This document shows, one piece after another, positions 31,030 to 39,779 of a DNA stretch of 40,734 bases. The DNA is from Cerasicoccus frondis (lineage in GTDB: Bacteria > Verrucomicrobiota > Verrucomicrobiia > Opitutales > Cerasicoccaceae), in NCBI GenBank assembly GCA_031296915.1, contig JAVDPC010000041.1, positions 1 to 40,734 on the forward strand, in the 5' to 3' direction. Position numbers and translations under genes: made by a program. The notes beneath the pieces were generated by a model. It was not told where the DNA came from. It made no database searches and saw only the letters and a program-made list of their open reading frames with translations. Every line of letters starts with the position of its first letter. The first letter of the stretch is position 1.

Positions 31030-32358
31030 TTATTGTTTGTAGGAAACCAGCGAGTCTGGAAATTTAAGTGGATAGCGGTCCTTGGCGGCGGAGAGTTCGC
31101 GCCATTCCAGCATCTGGTAGGTTTTGTCCGGAGAGAAATCTTTTAACGCCTCATCATAATGGAAGTCGTAGTTACCTTTAATGGAGATGTTTTTGGCGAC
31201 GACTGCGCCGTAGAACACACCCTTGTTGTTGCCACCGCCCTTGAGTTCCATTTCGGCGTTCGGCGCATAAATGACTGCCGCCATTGCGGCGGCGCCGGAG
31301 AGCCTGATTGTCTGGCCCTTGTCTTGGGTGGCGGTTCCGTAAATGACGAGATTCTCCGGTTTGCCGCTGAGGTTAACAATGCCGAGGCCGCTGATGTTGG
31401 CGTCGCCTTTCAGATAGAGTGTGAGCTTCGCGCCTGGGAACACGATTAGGTCGCCGCCGATGGTAATGTCGGTATCAATCACTAAGCCGACTTGACCGAG
31501 GACGTAGAGCGCCGTGTTGTTTTTTATGTTGAGCCCGTTGAGTAGGTAGTTGGTTGAGCTGCCACTGGAGCCTAAAAAATAGGAGCTTAGCGAGGTCATT
31601 ACGCCGGTGTTGACTGGCATGGTGACGTCGGGGAGGTCTGCGTAAAAGTCGGTGGATACGCGGTTGCTGTCGATCTGGACGCCATTCGGCGTATCAAAGC
31701 CAGTAATGGAGCCTTGAGAGCCAACCTTCGGCTCGCTGCCGCCAGTGGCGACATAGCCGAAGATGTCCGCGTTTTGCACAACGACTGAGTCAACCTCAAC
31801 GCTCCTGCTGGCGACTGATCCGTTGTCGTTGCGATTATTGGTGTGGTGATATTGCCCTTTATCGCTGTTGTAGGAGTCGACCTTGATCTGATTGCCGTTC
31901 ATGATGATGTTGTTTTTGGCAGTCAGTCCATTTTGAAACAGGCTGCGGTAACCGAGCCGGATATAGATTTGTTTTTCAACGCTGTTTCCCGTGACGTCGA
32001 TTTCGCTGCCAGCTGTCATCCAGATATCGGAATGGTCCGTCCTATCGACGTAGACATAGATCTGTTCCCCGCTATGCTCTGTCGAGTAGTTGCGGTAAAA
32101 GCAATCATGAGCGAGCTCAGACCAGCCGCTCCAGTTGTCTGTGTTGATTGCCAGGAAGGCGTCTTCTGCTCCCATCTCTGCAAGGTTGATGGATTGCTGT
32201 AGGGCGAAGGTGCGCTCTGCATATTTCATTTCCTGAACGGCGTTGCGCAGGTAGAGACTCACTGTGGTGACCACCATGATGGCCATGATTAATACCGCGA
32301 TGACGACTGAGCCGCGGTGTTGGTTGTGGCAGGGAGGCTTGAGGGAGAGAGAGGGCAT
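31030..32358 (-). CDS. PilX-like pseudopilin-complex protein, cassette A
   Basis: 442 aa from ATG 32358, two bases after the preceding stop. The N-terminus RGSVVIAVLIMAIMVVTTVSLYLRN and the sequence MKYAERTFALQQSINLAEMG parallel the cassette B product. The C-terminal half has stacked short beta turns (LYVLGQVGLVIDTDITIGG, LTLYLKGDANISG, GVFYGAVVAKNISIKG), as in DUF7305 or bactofilin-like folds, and ends ALKDFSPDKTYQMLEWREL, nearly identical in both copies. Probable minor fibre component. Confidence 0.87.
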   Translation of the reverse strand: MPSLSLKPPCHNQHRGSVVIAVLIMAIMVVTTVSLYLRNAVQEMKYAERTFALQQSINLAEMGAEDAFLAINTDNWSGWSELAHDCFYRNYSTEHSGEQIYVYVDRTDHSDIWMTAGSEIDVTGNSVEKQIYIRLGYRSLFQNGLTAKNNIIMNGNQIKVDSYNSDKGQYHHTNNRNDNGSVASRSVEVDSVVVQNADIFGYVATGGSEPKVGSQGSITGFDTPNGVQIDSNRVSTDFYADLPDVTMPVNTGVMTSLSSYFLGSSGSSTNYLLNGLNIKNNTALYVLGQVGLVIDTDITIGGDLIVFPGAKLTLYLKGDANISGLGIVNLSGKPENLVIYGTATQDKGQTIRLSGAAAMAAVIYAPNAEMELKGGGNNKGVFYGAVVAKNISIKGNYDFHYDEALKDFSPDKTYQMLEWRELSAAKDRYPLKFPDSLVSYKQ

Positions 32359-32360
32359 GG

Positions 32361-32912
32361 CTAGCTGTTTACACGGTGGTTTCTTAAGACGAATTGTGCC
32401 GAGATGATGTGGTTCGTATTCTTGGTCGAGAGAACGCTGCGCTCCATCATGGCTTCAATCTGCACCCGTTTGGTTTCTATGGGGGTGTTGGTCGTGTTGC
32501 CGCGAAAAGTGTAGAAGTCCAAGTCGAACGCGCTGACATCGCTCAGGATGATCTCACGCACGCCGACGCCTACTTGACGATAGAGCACGCTTGCGTTGGC
32601 GTTGTAGGTATAGGTAACGGTTTGTGCTCCGCCACTTGAGGTTCTGGTCACAATTTCCAGCTCTGTGTCAGTCGCGTTGATGACTTGGGTCGCGGAGCGT
32701 AAGTCACGGGCAAATTGTTCCAGCATGAGCCGGGATTCCTCATTCATAGCCTGATAGTTAATGAGGGAGCTTGAACTCCGGGAGAGGGAAAGCATTGAAC
32801 TGGTGGCGATCATCACGAAGAAGCCCAGCACCGTGGTGACGATCAGCATCTCTATGAGGCTAAAGCCCTTTGTCTTATTAGAACGCGCGGTAGTAGTAGT
32901 CGTTGAGGCCAT
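32361..32912 (-). CDS. PilW-like pseudopilin, cassette A
   Basis: 183 aa from ATG 32912. The prepilin motif KGFSLIEMLIVTTVLGFFVM has cleavage after Gly and Glu at +5. SLINYQAMNEESRLMLEQFA and the C-terminal SAQFVLRNHRV match the cassette B product closely. Overlaps the upstream gene by 35 bp; the overlap holds four ACY codons that read TTTT here and YYYR in the other frame. Confidence 0.88.
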   Translation of the reverse strand: MASTTTTTARSNKTKGFSLIEMLIVTTVLGFFVMIATSSMLSLSRSSSSLINYQAMNEESRLMLEQFARDLRSATQVINATDTELEIVTRTSSGGAQTVTYTYNANASVLYRQVGVGVREIILSDVSAFDLDFYTFRGNTTNTPIETKRVQIEAMMERSVLSTKNTNHIISAQFVLRNHRVNS

Positions 32913-33309
32913 CTCGGGTAAATCCTGTCTTCATGCTGAGTTCTCGACTGCGGCCGCTATTGGTCCAATTGGCAGTCACGGTGACTTCCACGCGATCAAG
33001 GCCATCGGCCTTGATGACGCGGTTGAGGGAGTAGCGATTGCGATATGCATTCGCCAGAGAACCTTCCAGGGAGATGGCGGAGGAGGGCGGAAGGCTGGAG
33101 ATATCATTGAAATTGAGGGTGCGTAGCCGCTCGATTTCAGATTGCAGTAGCTGGGTTACACGGGCTTGGTCACGAGCTTGTTCTACAATGTCGAACCCGG
33201 TTTTCATGCCGCTAAATGCGCCGGCGAAAACCATGCCAGCCAAAGCCATACCCACAATCAGCTCCACAAGGGTGAAAGCATTTTTCTTGTGGGTTTTCGT
33301 GCGTTTCAT
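32878..33309 (-). CDS. PilV/GspI-like pseudopilin, cassette A
   Basis: 143 aa from ATG 33309. Prepilin motif NAFTLVELIVGMALAGMVF: the residue before the cleavage point is Ala rather than Gly, which peptidases tolerate. GMKTGFDIVEQARDQARVTQ and VTANWTNSGRSRELSMKTGF align with the cassette B copy without visible gaps beyond the N-terminus. First gene of cassette A. Confidence 0.9.
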   Translation of the reverse strand: MKRTKTHKKNAFTLVELIVGMALAGMVFAGAFSGMKTGFDIVEQARDQARVTQLLQSEIERLRTLNFNDISSLPPSSAISLEGSLANAYRNRYSLNRVIKADGLDRVEVTVTANWTNSGRSRELSMKTGFTRDGLNDYYYRAF

Positions 33310-33858
33310 GAGTTCTATATTAAAGGATTATATTACATGTAAAAGCAGTTTTTTTATGTAAATGTAGAGTTTTAGTTCATAGTCCCCTGAATGCACTAAG
33401 GTGTAGAATTGACTTTCCTGAAAATTGCGAATGTATTGGGGCCGTTTGGCTCTATTTGGCGAAGCTATTGAAATTGTAAGTCGTTGGATAGTATCTAAAT
33501 ATGGCTTATCGATTGCTGGAGCTGTAGCTGTGGGTTATGAAACTGACAGTGCATCGTGGATTGGTTCATTTATGTTGAAAATGTAGAGCGTGTAGGAGCT
33601 GTTTTTGTGATCGAAGGATTTCTTATTGGCTTATTGATAGTGCTGTTTTTTTAAGCCAGTTATTTTGTTTTATTCGGTTGGTTTTATGGGGCTTTGTTGT
33701 AGCTTTACGCGTGTACTACGTCGCTGGAAATAACCATTCCAGAGTGCGATAGGCAGCTCTCTTTGCTTAGAGCAATTTCAGTTTTAACTTTCTGTCCAGG
33801 CTGCTCTGATTTTGTGCGTCCAGCAAGGTGCGAGAAGCGAGGTGGACCAGAAGGCTGA
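33310..33858. other. AT-rich intergenic region upstream of cassette A
   Basis: No supported gene. It is AT-rich near the cassette (33310-33700), which fits promoter DNA. A gcttagagcaatttcag sequence near 33765 resembles the outer end of the dispersed repeat that follows. No clear promoter hexamers could be chosen. Confidence 0.5.
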
Positions 33859-34035
33859 GAGCGAAAAGCCAATGACGCTGGCGCGCGAAAGCGCACGGTT
33901 GAAGGCTTGGAGCGCAAATGAATGGTCGCTATGTTGGAGATTCAACCACGGACTTGTGGCCCGCTCAATCGCCTCCGCTTTGCGCTTCACTCCCACCAGA
34001 GCAGGCAATTCAAACGGAAAATGCTTTAGCTTGTT
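33859..34035. repeat. Dispersed repeat element, copy R2
   Basis: Shares gagcgaaaagccaa, acgctggcgcg and cccgctcaatc, in the same order, with R1 at 10150-10343. It ends gaaaatgctttagc, the counterpart of the R1 end aaaagtgctctagt. Like R1 it overlaps the stop codon of the minus-strand gene to its right, at the same position of the element. Confidence 0.6.
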
Positions 34036-34568
34036 GGATAAAGCCAACGATGAAAAAGACGCGCAAGAAGGGGCATGACCAGAAAGGTCATCAGTCCACT
34101 AATCACGGGCACTGTGCACAAGAGACGTAGCCACATTGGCAGATCGCGGACCCAAGGCATCATGAAGAAAAAGACTACGTTGAGCGTTGGGTAAACCCCG
34201 AGAAACGCCAATACGAACATTTTCCATTTCGGAGGTGGTTCGAGGAGTGGCGTTGGTAGGTTTAGCCAAGGCTCCAGCCCACTGACTTTGCGGATTTTCT
34301 GTTCGGTCACGAGTTCACTCACACGCTCATAGAGCGCTTTTTTCTCGGGGGATTCACACCAGTGGGTGAAATTCTCCGCAGAATCAAATGTGAAGACGAC
34401 CTCGAACTCGCCCGGCTTGTGGCCATCCTCGTTTTCCAGCCAACGACTGGTTACATAACCAGGAAACGCCGCCGCCGCCTCACGCACTTCGCGCAACCAT
34501 TCTTCAAGTTCGGCCTCTTTGCCGGGCTTGGCGGTGCGGGAGACAAAAATGGTGACGGGTTCGGGCAT
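34026..34568 (-). CDS. ABM-domain protein with membrane helices
   Basis: 180 aa from ATG 34568. Residues 1-100 form an antibiotic-biosynthesis-monooxygenase (ABM) dimeric alpha-beta barrel (VTIFVSRTAKPGKEAELEEW, then FPGYVTSRWL and FEVVFTFDSAENFTHWCESP). The last 75 residues hold two to three hydrophobic helices (MFVLAFLGVYPTLNVVFFFM, LLCTVPVISGLMTFLVMPLL). This fusion is a known COG3224-type arrangement. Enzymatic role unclear; small-molecule oxygenation or stress-related. Its stop lies in repeat R2. Confidence 0.85.
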   Translation of the reverse strand: MPEPVTIFVSRTAKPGKEAELEEWLREVREAAAAFPGYVTSRWLENEDGHKPGEFEVVFTFDSAENFTHWCESPEKKALYERVSELVTEQKIRKVSGLEPWLNLPTPLLEPPPKWKMFVLAFLGVYPTLNVVFFFMMPWVRDLPMWLRLLCTVPVISGLMTFLVMPLLARLFHRWLYPTS

Positions 34569-34574
34569 GTGGAA

Positions 34575-34650
34575 ATTAAAGTGAGCAAAATTAAAAATTA
34601 AAGTAACCTTTAGACCGCTGCACTTTAATTTTTAATTTACTCACTTTAAT
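34575..34650 (-). terminator. AT-rich 29-bp inverted repeat after lysC
   Basis: 34575-34604 and 34622-34650 are reverse complements apart from one mismatch and one extra base, with a 17-nt loop. It begins 12 bp past the lysC stop and ends just before the ABM gene start. The long T-rich arms could terminate transcription from lysC. Confidence 0.6.
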
Positions 34651-34661
34651 CTTAAGGCGCG

Positions 34662-35876
34662 TTAAGCGCCTAAACCAAATCCATCGTGCACCGCCTGGGT
34701 TGCTTTGGCCGCGTCTTCAAGATCAATTGCCACCGAAATACGGATTTCCGACGTGGAGATCATCTGAATGTTCACGCTGTGCTTGGCGAGGATGTCAAAG
34801 AGGGTTGCGGCAACGCCGGCATGGCTGCGCATGCCTACGCCCACGACGGACAGCTTGGCAATGTCGCCCGTGTAGTTGACGGTGCCGCCGCCGGTTTGAG
34901 CGAGCACCTTTTCTACGGCGCCCGTTGCGCGGTGGACGTCGTCCTTGGGGACCGTGAAAGTAAGGTTCGCCGCGCCACCACGACCGACGTTCTGAACAAT
35001 CATATCGACGACTACATTGGCTTCGCCGAGGGACTTAAAGACGAGGGCCGCCATGCCGGGTTTGTCCGGCAGGTCGCTAACGGTGATCTTGGCCTGGTTC
35101 TTATCCAGCGCAACGCCGCTCACGACGACGTCTTCCATAGAGGGGACTTCTGCTTTCACGATGGTTCCGGGTTGGTCATTAAAACTGCTGCGTACTTCGA
35201 AGATGACGCCATGCTTCTGGGCAAACTCCACGGAGCGCGCCTGCATGACCTTGGAGCCCATCGAGGCGAGCTCCAGCATTTCTTCGTAGCTGATTTCGTT
35301 AATTTTACGGGCGTTGGGCACGACGCGAGGGTCGGCGGTGTAGACGCCGTCCACGTCGGTGAAAATTTGGCAAAGGTCGGCCTTGAGACCAGCGGCCAGC
35401 GCCACGGCGGAGAGGTCGCTGCCTCCTCGGCCCAGCGTGGTGATCTCGCCCTGATCATTGCGTCCCTGAAAACCGGCCACAATGACGACTTCGCCCAAGG
35501 CGAGGCGGTCATGGATGTCGCCGCCAGTAATGTCGATGATGCGGGCGCGGGTGTGCTCACCGTCGGTGACAAAGCCGGCTTGGTGTCCGAGGCGGGACAC
35601 GGCGGGCTGGCCGAGGGCGTGGAGCGCCATGGCGGTCAGCGCGATGGTTTCCTGCTCGCCGCAAGCCAGCAGCATGTCCATCTCGCGTTCGGCGGGTTGG
35701 GGGTTGATTTGCTTGGCGCGGTCCACGAGTTCGTTGGTCACCCCGCCACGCGCGCTCACGACCACGACGACCTGGTGTCCCTGGTCGACGAAGCCCTTAA
35801 TGCGGCGCGCCACATTTTGGATGCGGTCCACGTCCTTCACGGAGGTGCCGCCGTATTTTTGCACAATTAACGCCAT
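34662..35876 (-). CDS. lysC: Aspartokinase
   Basis: 404 aa from ATG 35876 (MALIVQKYGGTSVKDVDRI); the 10 upstream codons are not needed. It phosphorylates aspartate at the entry to lysine, threonine and methionine synthesis. KYGGTSV is the kinase nucleotide motif, VVVVSARGGVTNELVD and GRGGSDLSAVALAAGLKAD line the active site, and FTDVDGVYTADPR is the family signature. Two ACT domains occupy the last 140 residues (ITVSDLPDKPGMAALVFKSL and LSVVGVGMRSHAGVAATLF), for feedback control by lysine or threonine. Monofunctional type; no homoserine dehydrogenase domain. Confidence 0.97.
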   Translation of the reverse strand: MALIVQKYGGTSVKDVDRIQNVARRIKGFVDQGHQVVVVVSARGGVTNELVDRAKQINPQPAEREMDMLLACGEQETIALTAMALHALGQPAVSRLGHQAGFVTDGEHTRARIIDITGGDIHDRLALGEVVIVAGFQGRNDQGEITTLGRGGSDLSAVALAAGLKADLCQIFTDVDGVYTADPRVVPNARKINEISYEEMLELASMGSKVMQARSVEFAQKHGVIFEVRSSFNDQPGTIVKAEVPSMEDVVVSGVALDKNQAKITVSDLPDKPGMAALVFKSLGEANVVVDMIVQNVGRGGAANLTFTVPKDDVHRATGAVEKVLAQTGGGTVNYTGDIAKLSVVGVGMRSHAGVAATLFDILAKHSVNIQMISTSEIRISVAIDLEDAAKATQAVHDGFGLGA

Positions 35877-35988
35877 GGGTTTTGTAAAGAGCCGCAAAGC
35901 AAACACGAATCCCCCCCACCATTACAACCAAAAACAAGCGCATCGGCTGGTCGAGGGGGCCTTGCTCGCGGGATGTAATGCTCAGCGA

Positions 35989-38871
35989 CTACTTAGCTTT
36001 GCTTGGGCTGCGTTCGCGGTGCAGTGATGCATCGGAGGCGGCGGCCATGGCGGATTCGTCCAAGTGGCCTCCCAGGAAGGCGTTGACCTGCTGGGAAACG
36101 GCAGCGGGATTGTCGATGGCCTCCTGAAACTGCACATAAAGCGTCGCGACGCCGTGCGCCGCGAGCATGGCCCTGCCTTGGGCGATTTGCTGTTGGGCGA
36201 ACTTGATGATTTGCTCGTCGTTGAGCTTGCCGCCTTCCGTTTTCAGGCGATCAAGCATGCTGCGCTGCGAAGCGACGATTTCCGCCGGATCGCGTTCCAT
36301 GACGATCACGCGGTAGGCGACTTTTTGAGGCAGGTAGGGGAGGAGGGGGGAGACGACTTTCAGCGCCTTGCCTGATGCTTCACCGAGCCATTGATTGTCC
36401 TGGTTGAGCCGCTTAACCGGATCGTATTCGAGGTAACCGCGCGGGTTGTTCTCGTCGGCCTCGCGGAGATCATCCTGCATGATGGCCGCGCCGCCTGCGG
36501 CGAGCATTTGCATCATCATCGAGGTGCCGGAGCGCGGCAGCCCACTGACGATGGTCACGTAAGGCGCGTCTGGCGCCGGTTTTTGCGCTGCGTCTGGCTT
36601 GACGGCGAGCGGCGTATCCATGTGGGCCATGGGCGATGGCGGTAGATTGGGCAGGGCGGCGTCAATTTCGTCATCCGACATGCTGGGAAGCTCGCCGACG
36701 ATGGAAACGTCTTCCTTTTGCCGCTGAAGCTTTTTGAGCTGCTGAGCGCGCTTCTCATACTGCTCGACGAGGATAGGCTGCTTGAGCTCCTTCATGATTT
36801 CGGCCAGGGCGACAAAGGCTTCCGGGAAATTCGGATTTTGCTCAATGGCCAGGTTAAGCGACTCAATGGCTTCCTGCGGACGGCCAAGACCGGTCAGGGC
36901 TTTGGCGTAGAAGAAGTGAGCGGGAGGGAACTGATACTTCAGCGAAATAGCCGATAGCGCAGCTTCGGCAGCCATCGGGTAATTTTCCTCTTTGAGGAAG
37001 CAGCGGGCTTTGCCGAGGTAGGCTTGCGGGTTGTCGGAATCCAGCTCCAGCGCACGGTCAAAGCTGCGTTGCGCTTCGGCCAGGTTGCCCAGATTCAGTT
37101 GTGCGTTGCCGGTTTGCAGGAAAAAGCCTGGCGATTGGTTTTGTGAATCGGCGGTTTGGCTGAGCAGGCGGAGCGCGGTCTCGTGGTCTTCGGTGGCGAT
37201 GGCGACGAGGCTGTCCAGGTAATCGATAATGTAAGGGTCGCCTTTGGCCATGGCGCGGATGCCTTTGATGGCGCGCCGCTCGTTCTCGTTGAAGATTTGC
37301 TTGTCGGATTTTGCCTCATCCTGATCGGAAAGACCAAGTGTGCTGCGGCGTTGCTTGCCAATTTCACGAATGTCGAGCAGGCGGACTTTGGCGCGTTCGG
37401 CGGAGCGTTGCCAAAGGGCGCGCAGATTGGGCGTCAACCGTTTCAAGTCGGAATAGGCGCCAACGGCGTGCAGGCACAGGCCCAGCTTCACGCCGAATCG
37501 AAACTCCAGTGGATCGTTGCGGTAGAGACGGGCAAAGATCGGCGCGGCCTCGCCATAGAGGTTGCCATCCATGTAGGCCATGCCGAGGTTGTAGTCGAGT
37601 TCGCGCTGAGTGCGGCGAACGTTTTCCTCCATGTTGCCTTGCGGTTTTTCGATATAGCCCAAGGCAACCAACTGATCGAGCTGTTCGCGGGCTTCATTGG
37701 CGTCCATCGCTTTGTCAGCGGGGTGGCGGCCGTCGTCGCCCTGCACTTCGTCCCAGCTTGGGATGGTCTCCAGCTTCACTTTTTCGGTGAAGATGTCCTT
37801 GAGCGGACGTCCGTCCATGTCCTTTCCAACGGGCAGGCCAAAGAGCGTCAAGATGGTTGGGGTGATGTCCAGTAGGTTGGCGCCGTGAATCATCTCATCG
37901 CGCTTGATGCCGGGGCCGCGGATGGCGAGGATGCCGAGATCTCGGTGTTCGACGGCGGGGCCGGCGGGCTCGTTGGGCATCGCTTGGGGCCGGAGGTGGT
38001 CCGGGTGAAACCCATGGTCGGACATGAGGATGACGGTGGCTTCCTCGCCAGCGTGCGCCATGAGGTGCCCGAGCATCATGTCGTGGTAAACGTAGCCCGC
38101 AGCGACGACGTTCTGGTAAAGGTGGAAATCCTGGTCGCTGACAAACTTCTGCTGCGGCGGATGATACTTCATGAAGCCGTGGCCGAAGTGGTCGATGGCG
38201 TCGAAGTAAACGGCGGCAAAATCCCATTCCTCGACTTGCAGCAGGTGGGTGGCGCAGTTCTGGATGGTGGTGGCGTCGGCAATCATGCGCGCGAGCGAAT
38301 CCAGGCGGCGGTCCTTGTCCTGGTCGACTTCATGCGCGTTCGGCACAAAGGGGCGGATGTGCTCTTCCTTAATGTCCAGCGGATGAAAGCGGATTTCGGA
38401 CAGCTCTTCCTCAAGTTCCGGCGGGTGGACTGTCCCCGGCGCCATTTGCCAATTGCGATCCGTGCTCTTGGGGGCGCGTTGGTAGTGGTTGGACACCATG
38501 ACGCCGTCAATCGGCTCCGCTGGGTGGCTGGGCCACCAACCGATGACAAGTGAGCGCAAATCGTTTTGCTGCAGGATGTTCCAGACGGCTTTCGTCTTAC
38601 GGGAGAGGTTGGTGACGGGTTGCACGGCCTTGCCGTCGGGGGTCGGTTCGGTGAACCCGTAGATGCCGTGCTTGTAAGGGCGCTTACCAGTCGCAATGGA
38701 CGTCCACAACATCGGCGAGAAAACCGGCGACAGCGTGTGGAGCTTGGCCATGACGCCTTCTTCGACGAGTTTCTGGACGTTGGGCATCAAGCCGGCGTCC
38801 ATCAGCGGGTGAATCATTTTCCAGTCGGCGGCGTCCCAGCCGACCAGTAGCACTTTGTGTGAATCAGGCAT
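35989..38871 (-). CDS. Alkaline-phosphatase-superfamily / TPR / sulfotransferase fusion protein
   Basis: 960 aa from ATG 38871 (MPDSHKVLLVGWDAADW); the 93 upstream codons in the longest frame are low-quality GC-rich sequence. Part 1 (about 1-440) is a type I phosphodiesterase/nucleotide pyrophosphatase domain: Asp13, nucleophile Thr57 in SPMLWTSIATG, YFDAIDHFGHGF and LMSDHGFHPDH as metal ligands. Part 2 (about 480-720) holds TPR units (NAQLNLGNLAEAQRSFDRAL, ALTGLGRPQEAIESLNLAIE). Part 3 (about 765-945) is a sulfotransferase with the PAPS-binding loop VSGLPRSGTSMMMQML. No signal peptide is visible. Probable role: cleavage and sulfation of surface or glycan substrates, unproven. Confidence 0.88.
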   Translation of the reverse strand: MPDSHKVLLVGWDAADWKMIHPLMDAGLMPNVQKLVEEGVMAKLHTLSPVFSPMLWTSIATGKRPYKHGIYGFTEPTPDGKAVQPVTNLSRKTKAVWNILQQNDLRSLVIGWWPSHPAEPIDGVMVSNHYQRAPKSTDRNWQMAPGTVHPPELEEELSEIRFHPLDIKEEHIRPFVPNAHEVDQDKDRRLDSLARMIADATTIQNCATHLLQVEEWDFAAVYFDAIDHFGHGFMKYHPPQQKFVSDQDFHLYQNVVAAGYVYHDMMLGHLMAHAGEEATVILMSDHGFHPDHLRPQAMPNEPAGPAVEHRDLGILAIRGPGIKRDEMIHGANLLDITPTILTLFGLPVGKDMDGRPLKDIFTEKVKLETIPSWDEVQGDDGRHPADKAMDANEAREQLDQLVALGYIEKPQGNMEENVRRTQRELDYNLGMAYMDGNLYGEAAPIFARLYRNDPLEFRFGVKLGLCLHAVGAYSDLKRLTPNLRALWQRSAERAKVRLLDIREIGKQRRSTLGLSDQDEAKSDKQIFNENERRAIKGIRAMAKGDPYIIDYLDSLVAIATEDHETALRLLSQTADSQNQSPGFFLQTGNAQLNLGNLAEAQRSFDRALELDSDNPQAYLGKARCFLKEENYPMAAEAALSAISLKYQFPPAHFFYAKALTGLGRPQEAIESLNLAIEQNPNFPEAFVALAEIMKELKQPILVEQYEKRAQQLKKLQRQKEDVSIVGELPSMSDDEIDAALPNLPPSPMAHMDTPLAVKPDAAQKPAPDAPYVTIVSGLPRSGTSMMMQMLAAGGAAIMQDDLREADENNPRGYLEYDPVKRLNQDNQWLGEASGKALKVVSPLLPYLPQKVAYRVIVMERDPAEIVASQRSMLDRLKTEGGKLNDEQIIKFAQQQIAQGRAMLAAHGVATLYVQFQEAIDNPAAVSQQVNAFLGGHLDESAMAAASDASLHRERSPSKAK

Positions 38872-39339
38872 CGTAGTTTGAGGAAATAGCGAGAGCAACA
38901 TTCCCGCGACATCCTTGGCGGACGTCAACAAACAACGCTCTTCGGTTGGGGGCCGGGGGGGGGTAAATCCGCCTCGAATTGATATCAAAGAACACTGCCT
39001 TACCCGCCCGCTCGCCAGGACGAGGCGCAGGTAGGGCGCAGGCGGCTCAGGGGCCGCCGGCCGGAGCGACGGACAAACTCTGTCGCTCGCACGTCGACGC
39101 TGCGCTGACCAGGCTGGCATAGGGCGTCGTGCAAAGGGTGGATCGGACAAAAACTGGGCGTCGCGGACTGGTTGCTGTCACCAAGTCAGCCCGCGAATGA
39201 GCCCGTTTGCCCGGCACGCAATGCACGCGGCCCGAATGGCCCCGCATGGCGTCGACTGGGATACCTCGGCGCGGGTCGCTAAGGCGGATGTTTGTGGGGG
39301 GAGTTCATGGGGTTGTAATGTGGGTAGGGGTTGTAAGGT

Positions 39340-39360
39340 GGGTAAGGTTGGGAGGGTGGG
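39340..39360 (+). other. Canonical G-quadruplex motif
   Basis: Four GGG runs separated by loops of 7, 1 and 1 bases: GGG at 39340-39342, 39350-39352, 39354-39356 and 39358-39360. The surrounding 39290-39390 is strongly G-rich on the plus strand, with further GGG runs upstream. Confidence 0.65.
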
Positions 39361-39395
39361 TAATGTGAGGAGGGGTGAGCAGTGCGGTTGGGTAG

Positions 39396-39414
39396 CACAG
39401 GCGTCTCGCCTGTG
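39396..39414. repeat. Short palindromic repeat 'cacaggcg'
   Basis: cacaggcg-tct-cgcctgtg is a perfect 8-bp hairpin. A partner of the same form at 39496-39516 (gcacaggcg-gga-cgcctatgc) lies 100 bp away. Two copies of a short palindrome so close suggest a repeated element, and similar 'gtagcacaggcg' sequences are common in Verrucomicrobiota genomes as I recall, not checked. Confidence 0.55.
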
Positions 39415-39437
39415 TTCCGACTTCCAACTAGCTGAGT

Positions 39438-39477
39438 ACGCAAGCAGTGTGGCTTCACTCAGGTGATACGCTTGCGT
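39438..39477. repeat. 8-bp inverted repeat between the two palindromes
   Basis: acgcaagc (39438-39445) and gcttgcgt (39470-39477) are exact reverse complements, 24 nt apart. It sits between the two 'cacaggcg' palindromes. Confidence 0.5.
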
Positions 39478-39495
39478 GCTGTTAGATGGGGTAGA

Positions 39496-39516
39496 GCACA
39501 GGCGGGACGCCTATGC
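39496..39516. repeat. Short palindromic repeat, second copy
   Basis: gcacaggcg-gga-cgcctatgc, a 9-bp stem with one mismatch. See the copy at 39396. Confidence 0.5.
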
Positions 39517-39756
39517 TACTGCGATGCGTAACGCCTGAATTGAGTGATCAATAAAACACTACCAGCTTTCGGCCTGATCACAAACAAAAAGTGAACGCAC
39601 GAGCATTTTAATAGTGAGTGGCTTTCACTAATAATCCGTGCTGGGCATCAAGGACTTACGCACGCGAAAACGGCGCTCCAATCAAGAGTAGCGCATTTCA
39701 AGCGCAGCGTATCCGCGATTTTGCGGCATGCAAAATGCGCTTAAGCACCTGGGAGA

Positions 39757-39779
39757 TGCCCGTCGAAGGGCAATTTTTT
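39757..39779 (+). terminator. Plus-strand intrinsic terminator without an obvious gene
   Basis: tgccc-gtcgaa-gggca is followed by a run of six T. Read on the plus strand this is terminator-like, yet the nearest plus-strand gene upstream is kptA's neighbour at 26322-27227. It could end a small RNA from 38900-39750 or be chance. Confidence 0.5.

Noticed and set aside
34686..35870. 394-aa plus-strand frame
   Set aside because: Antisense shadow of lysC with no family resemblance.
38872..39150. N-terminal extension of the AlkP-TPR-sulfotransferase protein
   Set aside because: The first 93 residues are Pro/Arg-rich with no signal peptide, and the superfamily domain begins at the ATG at 38871.
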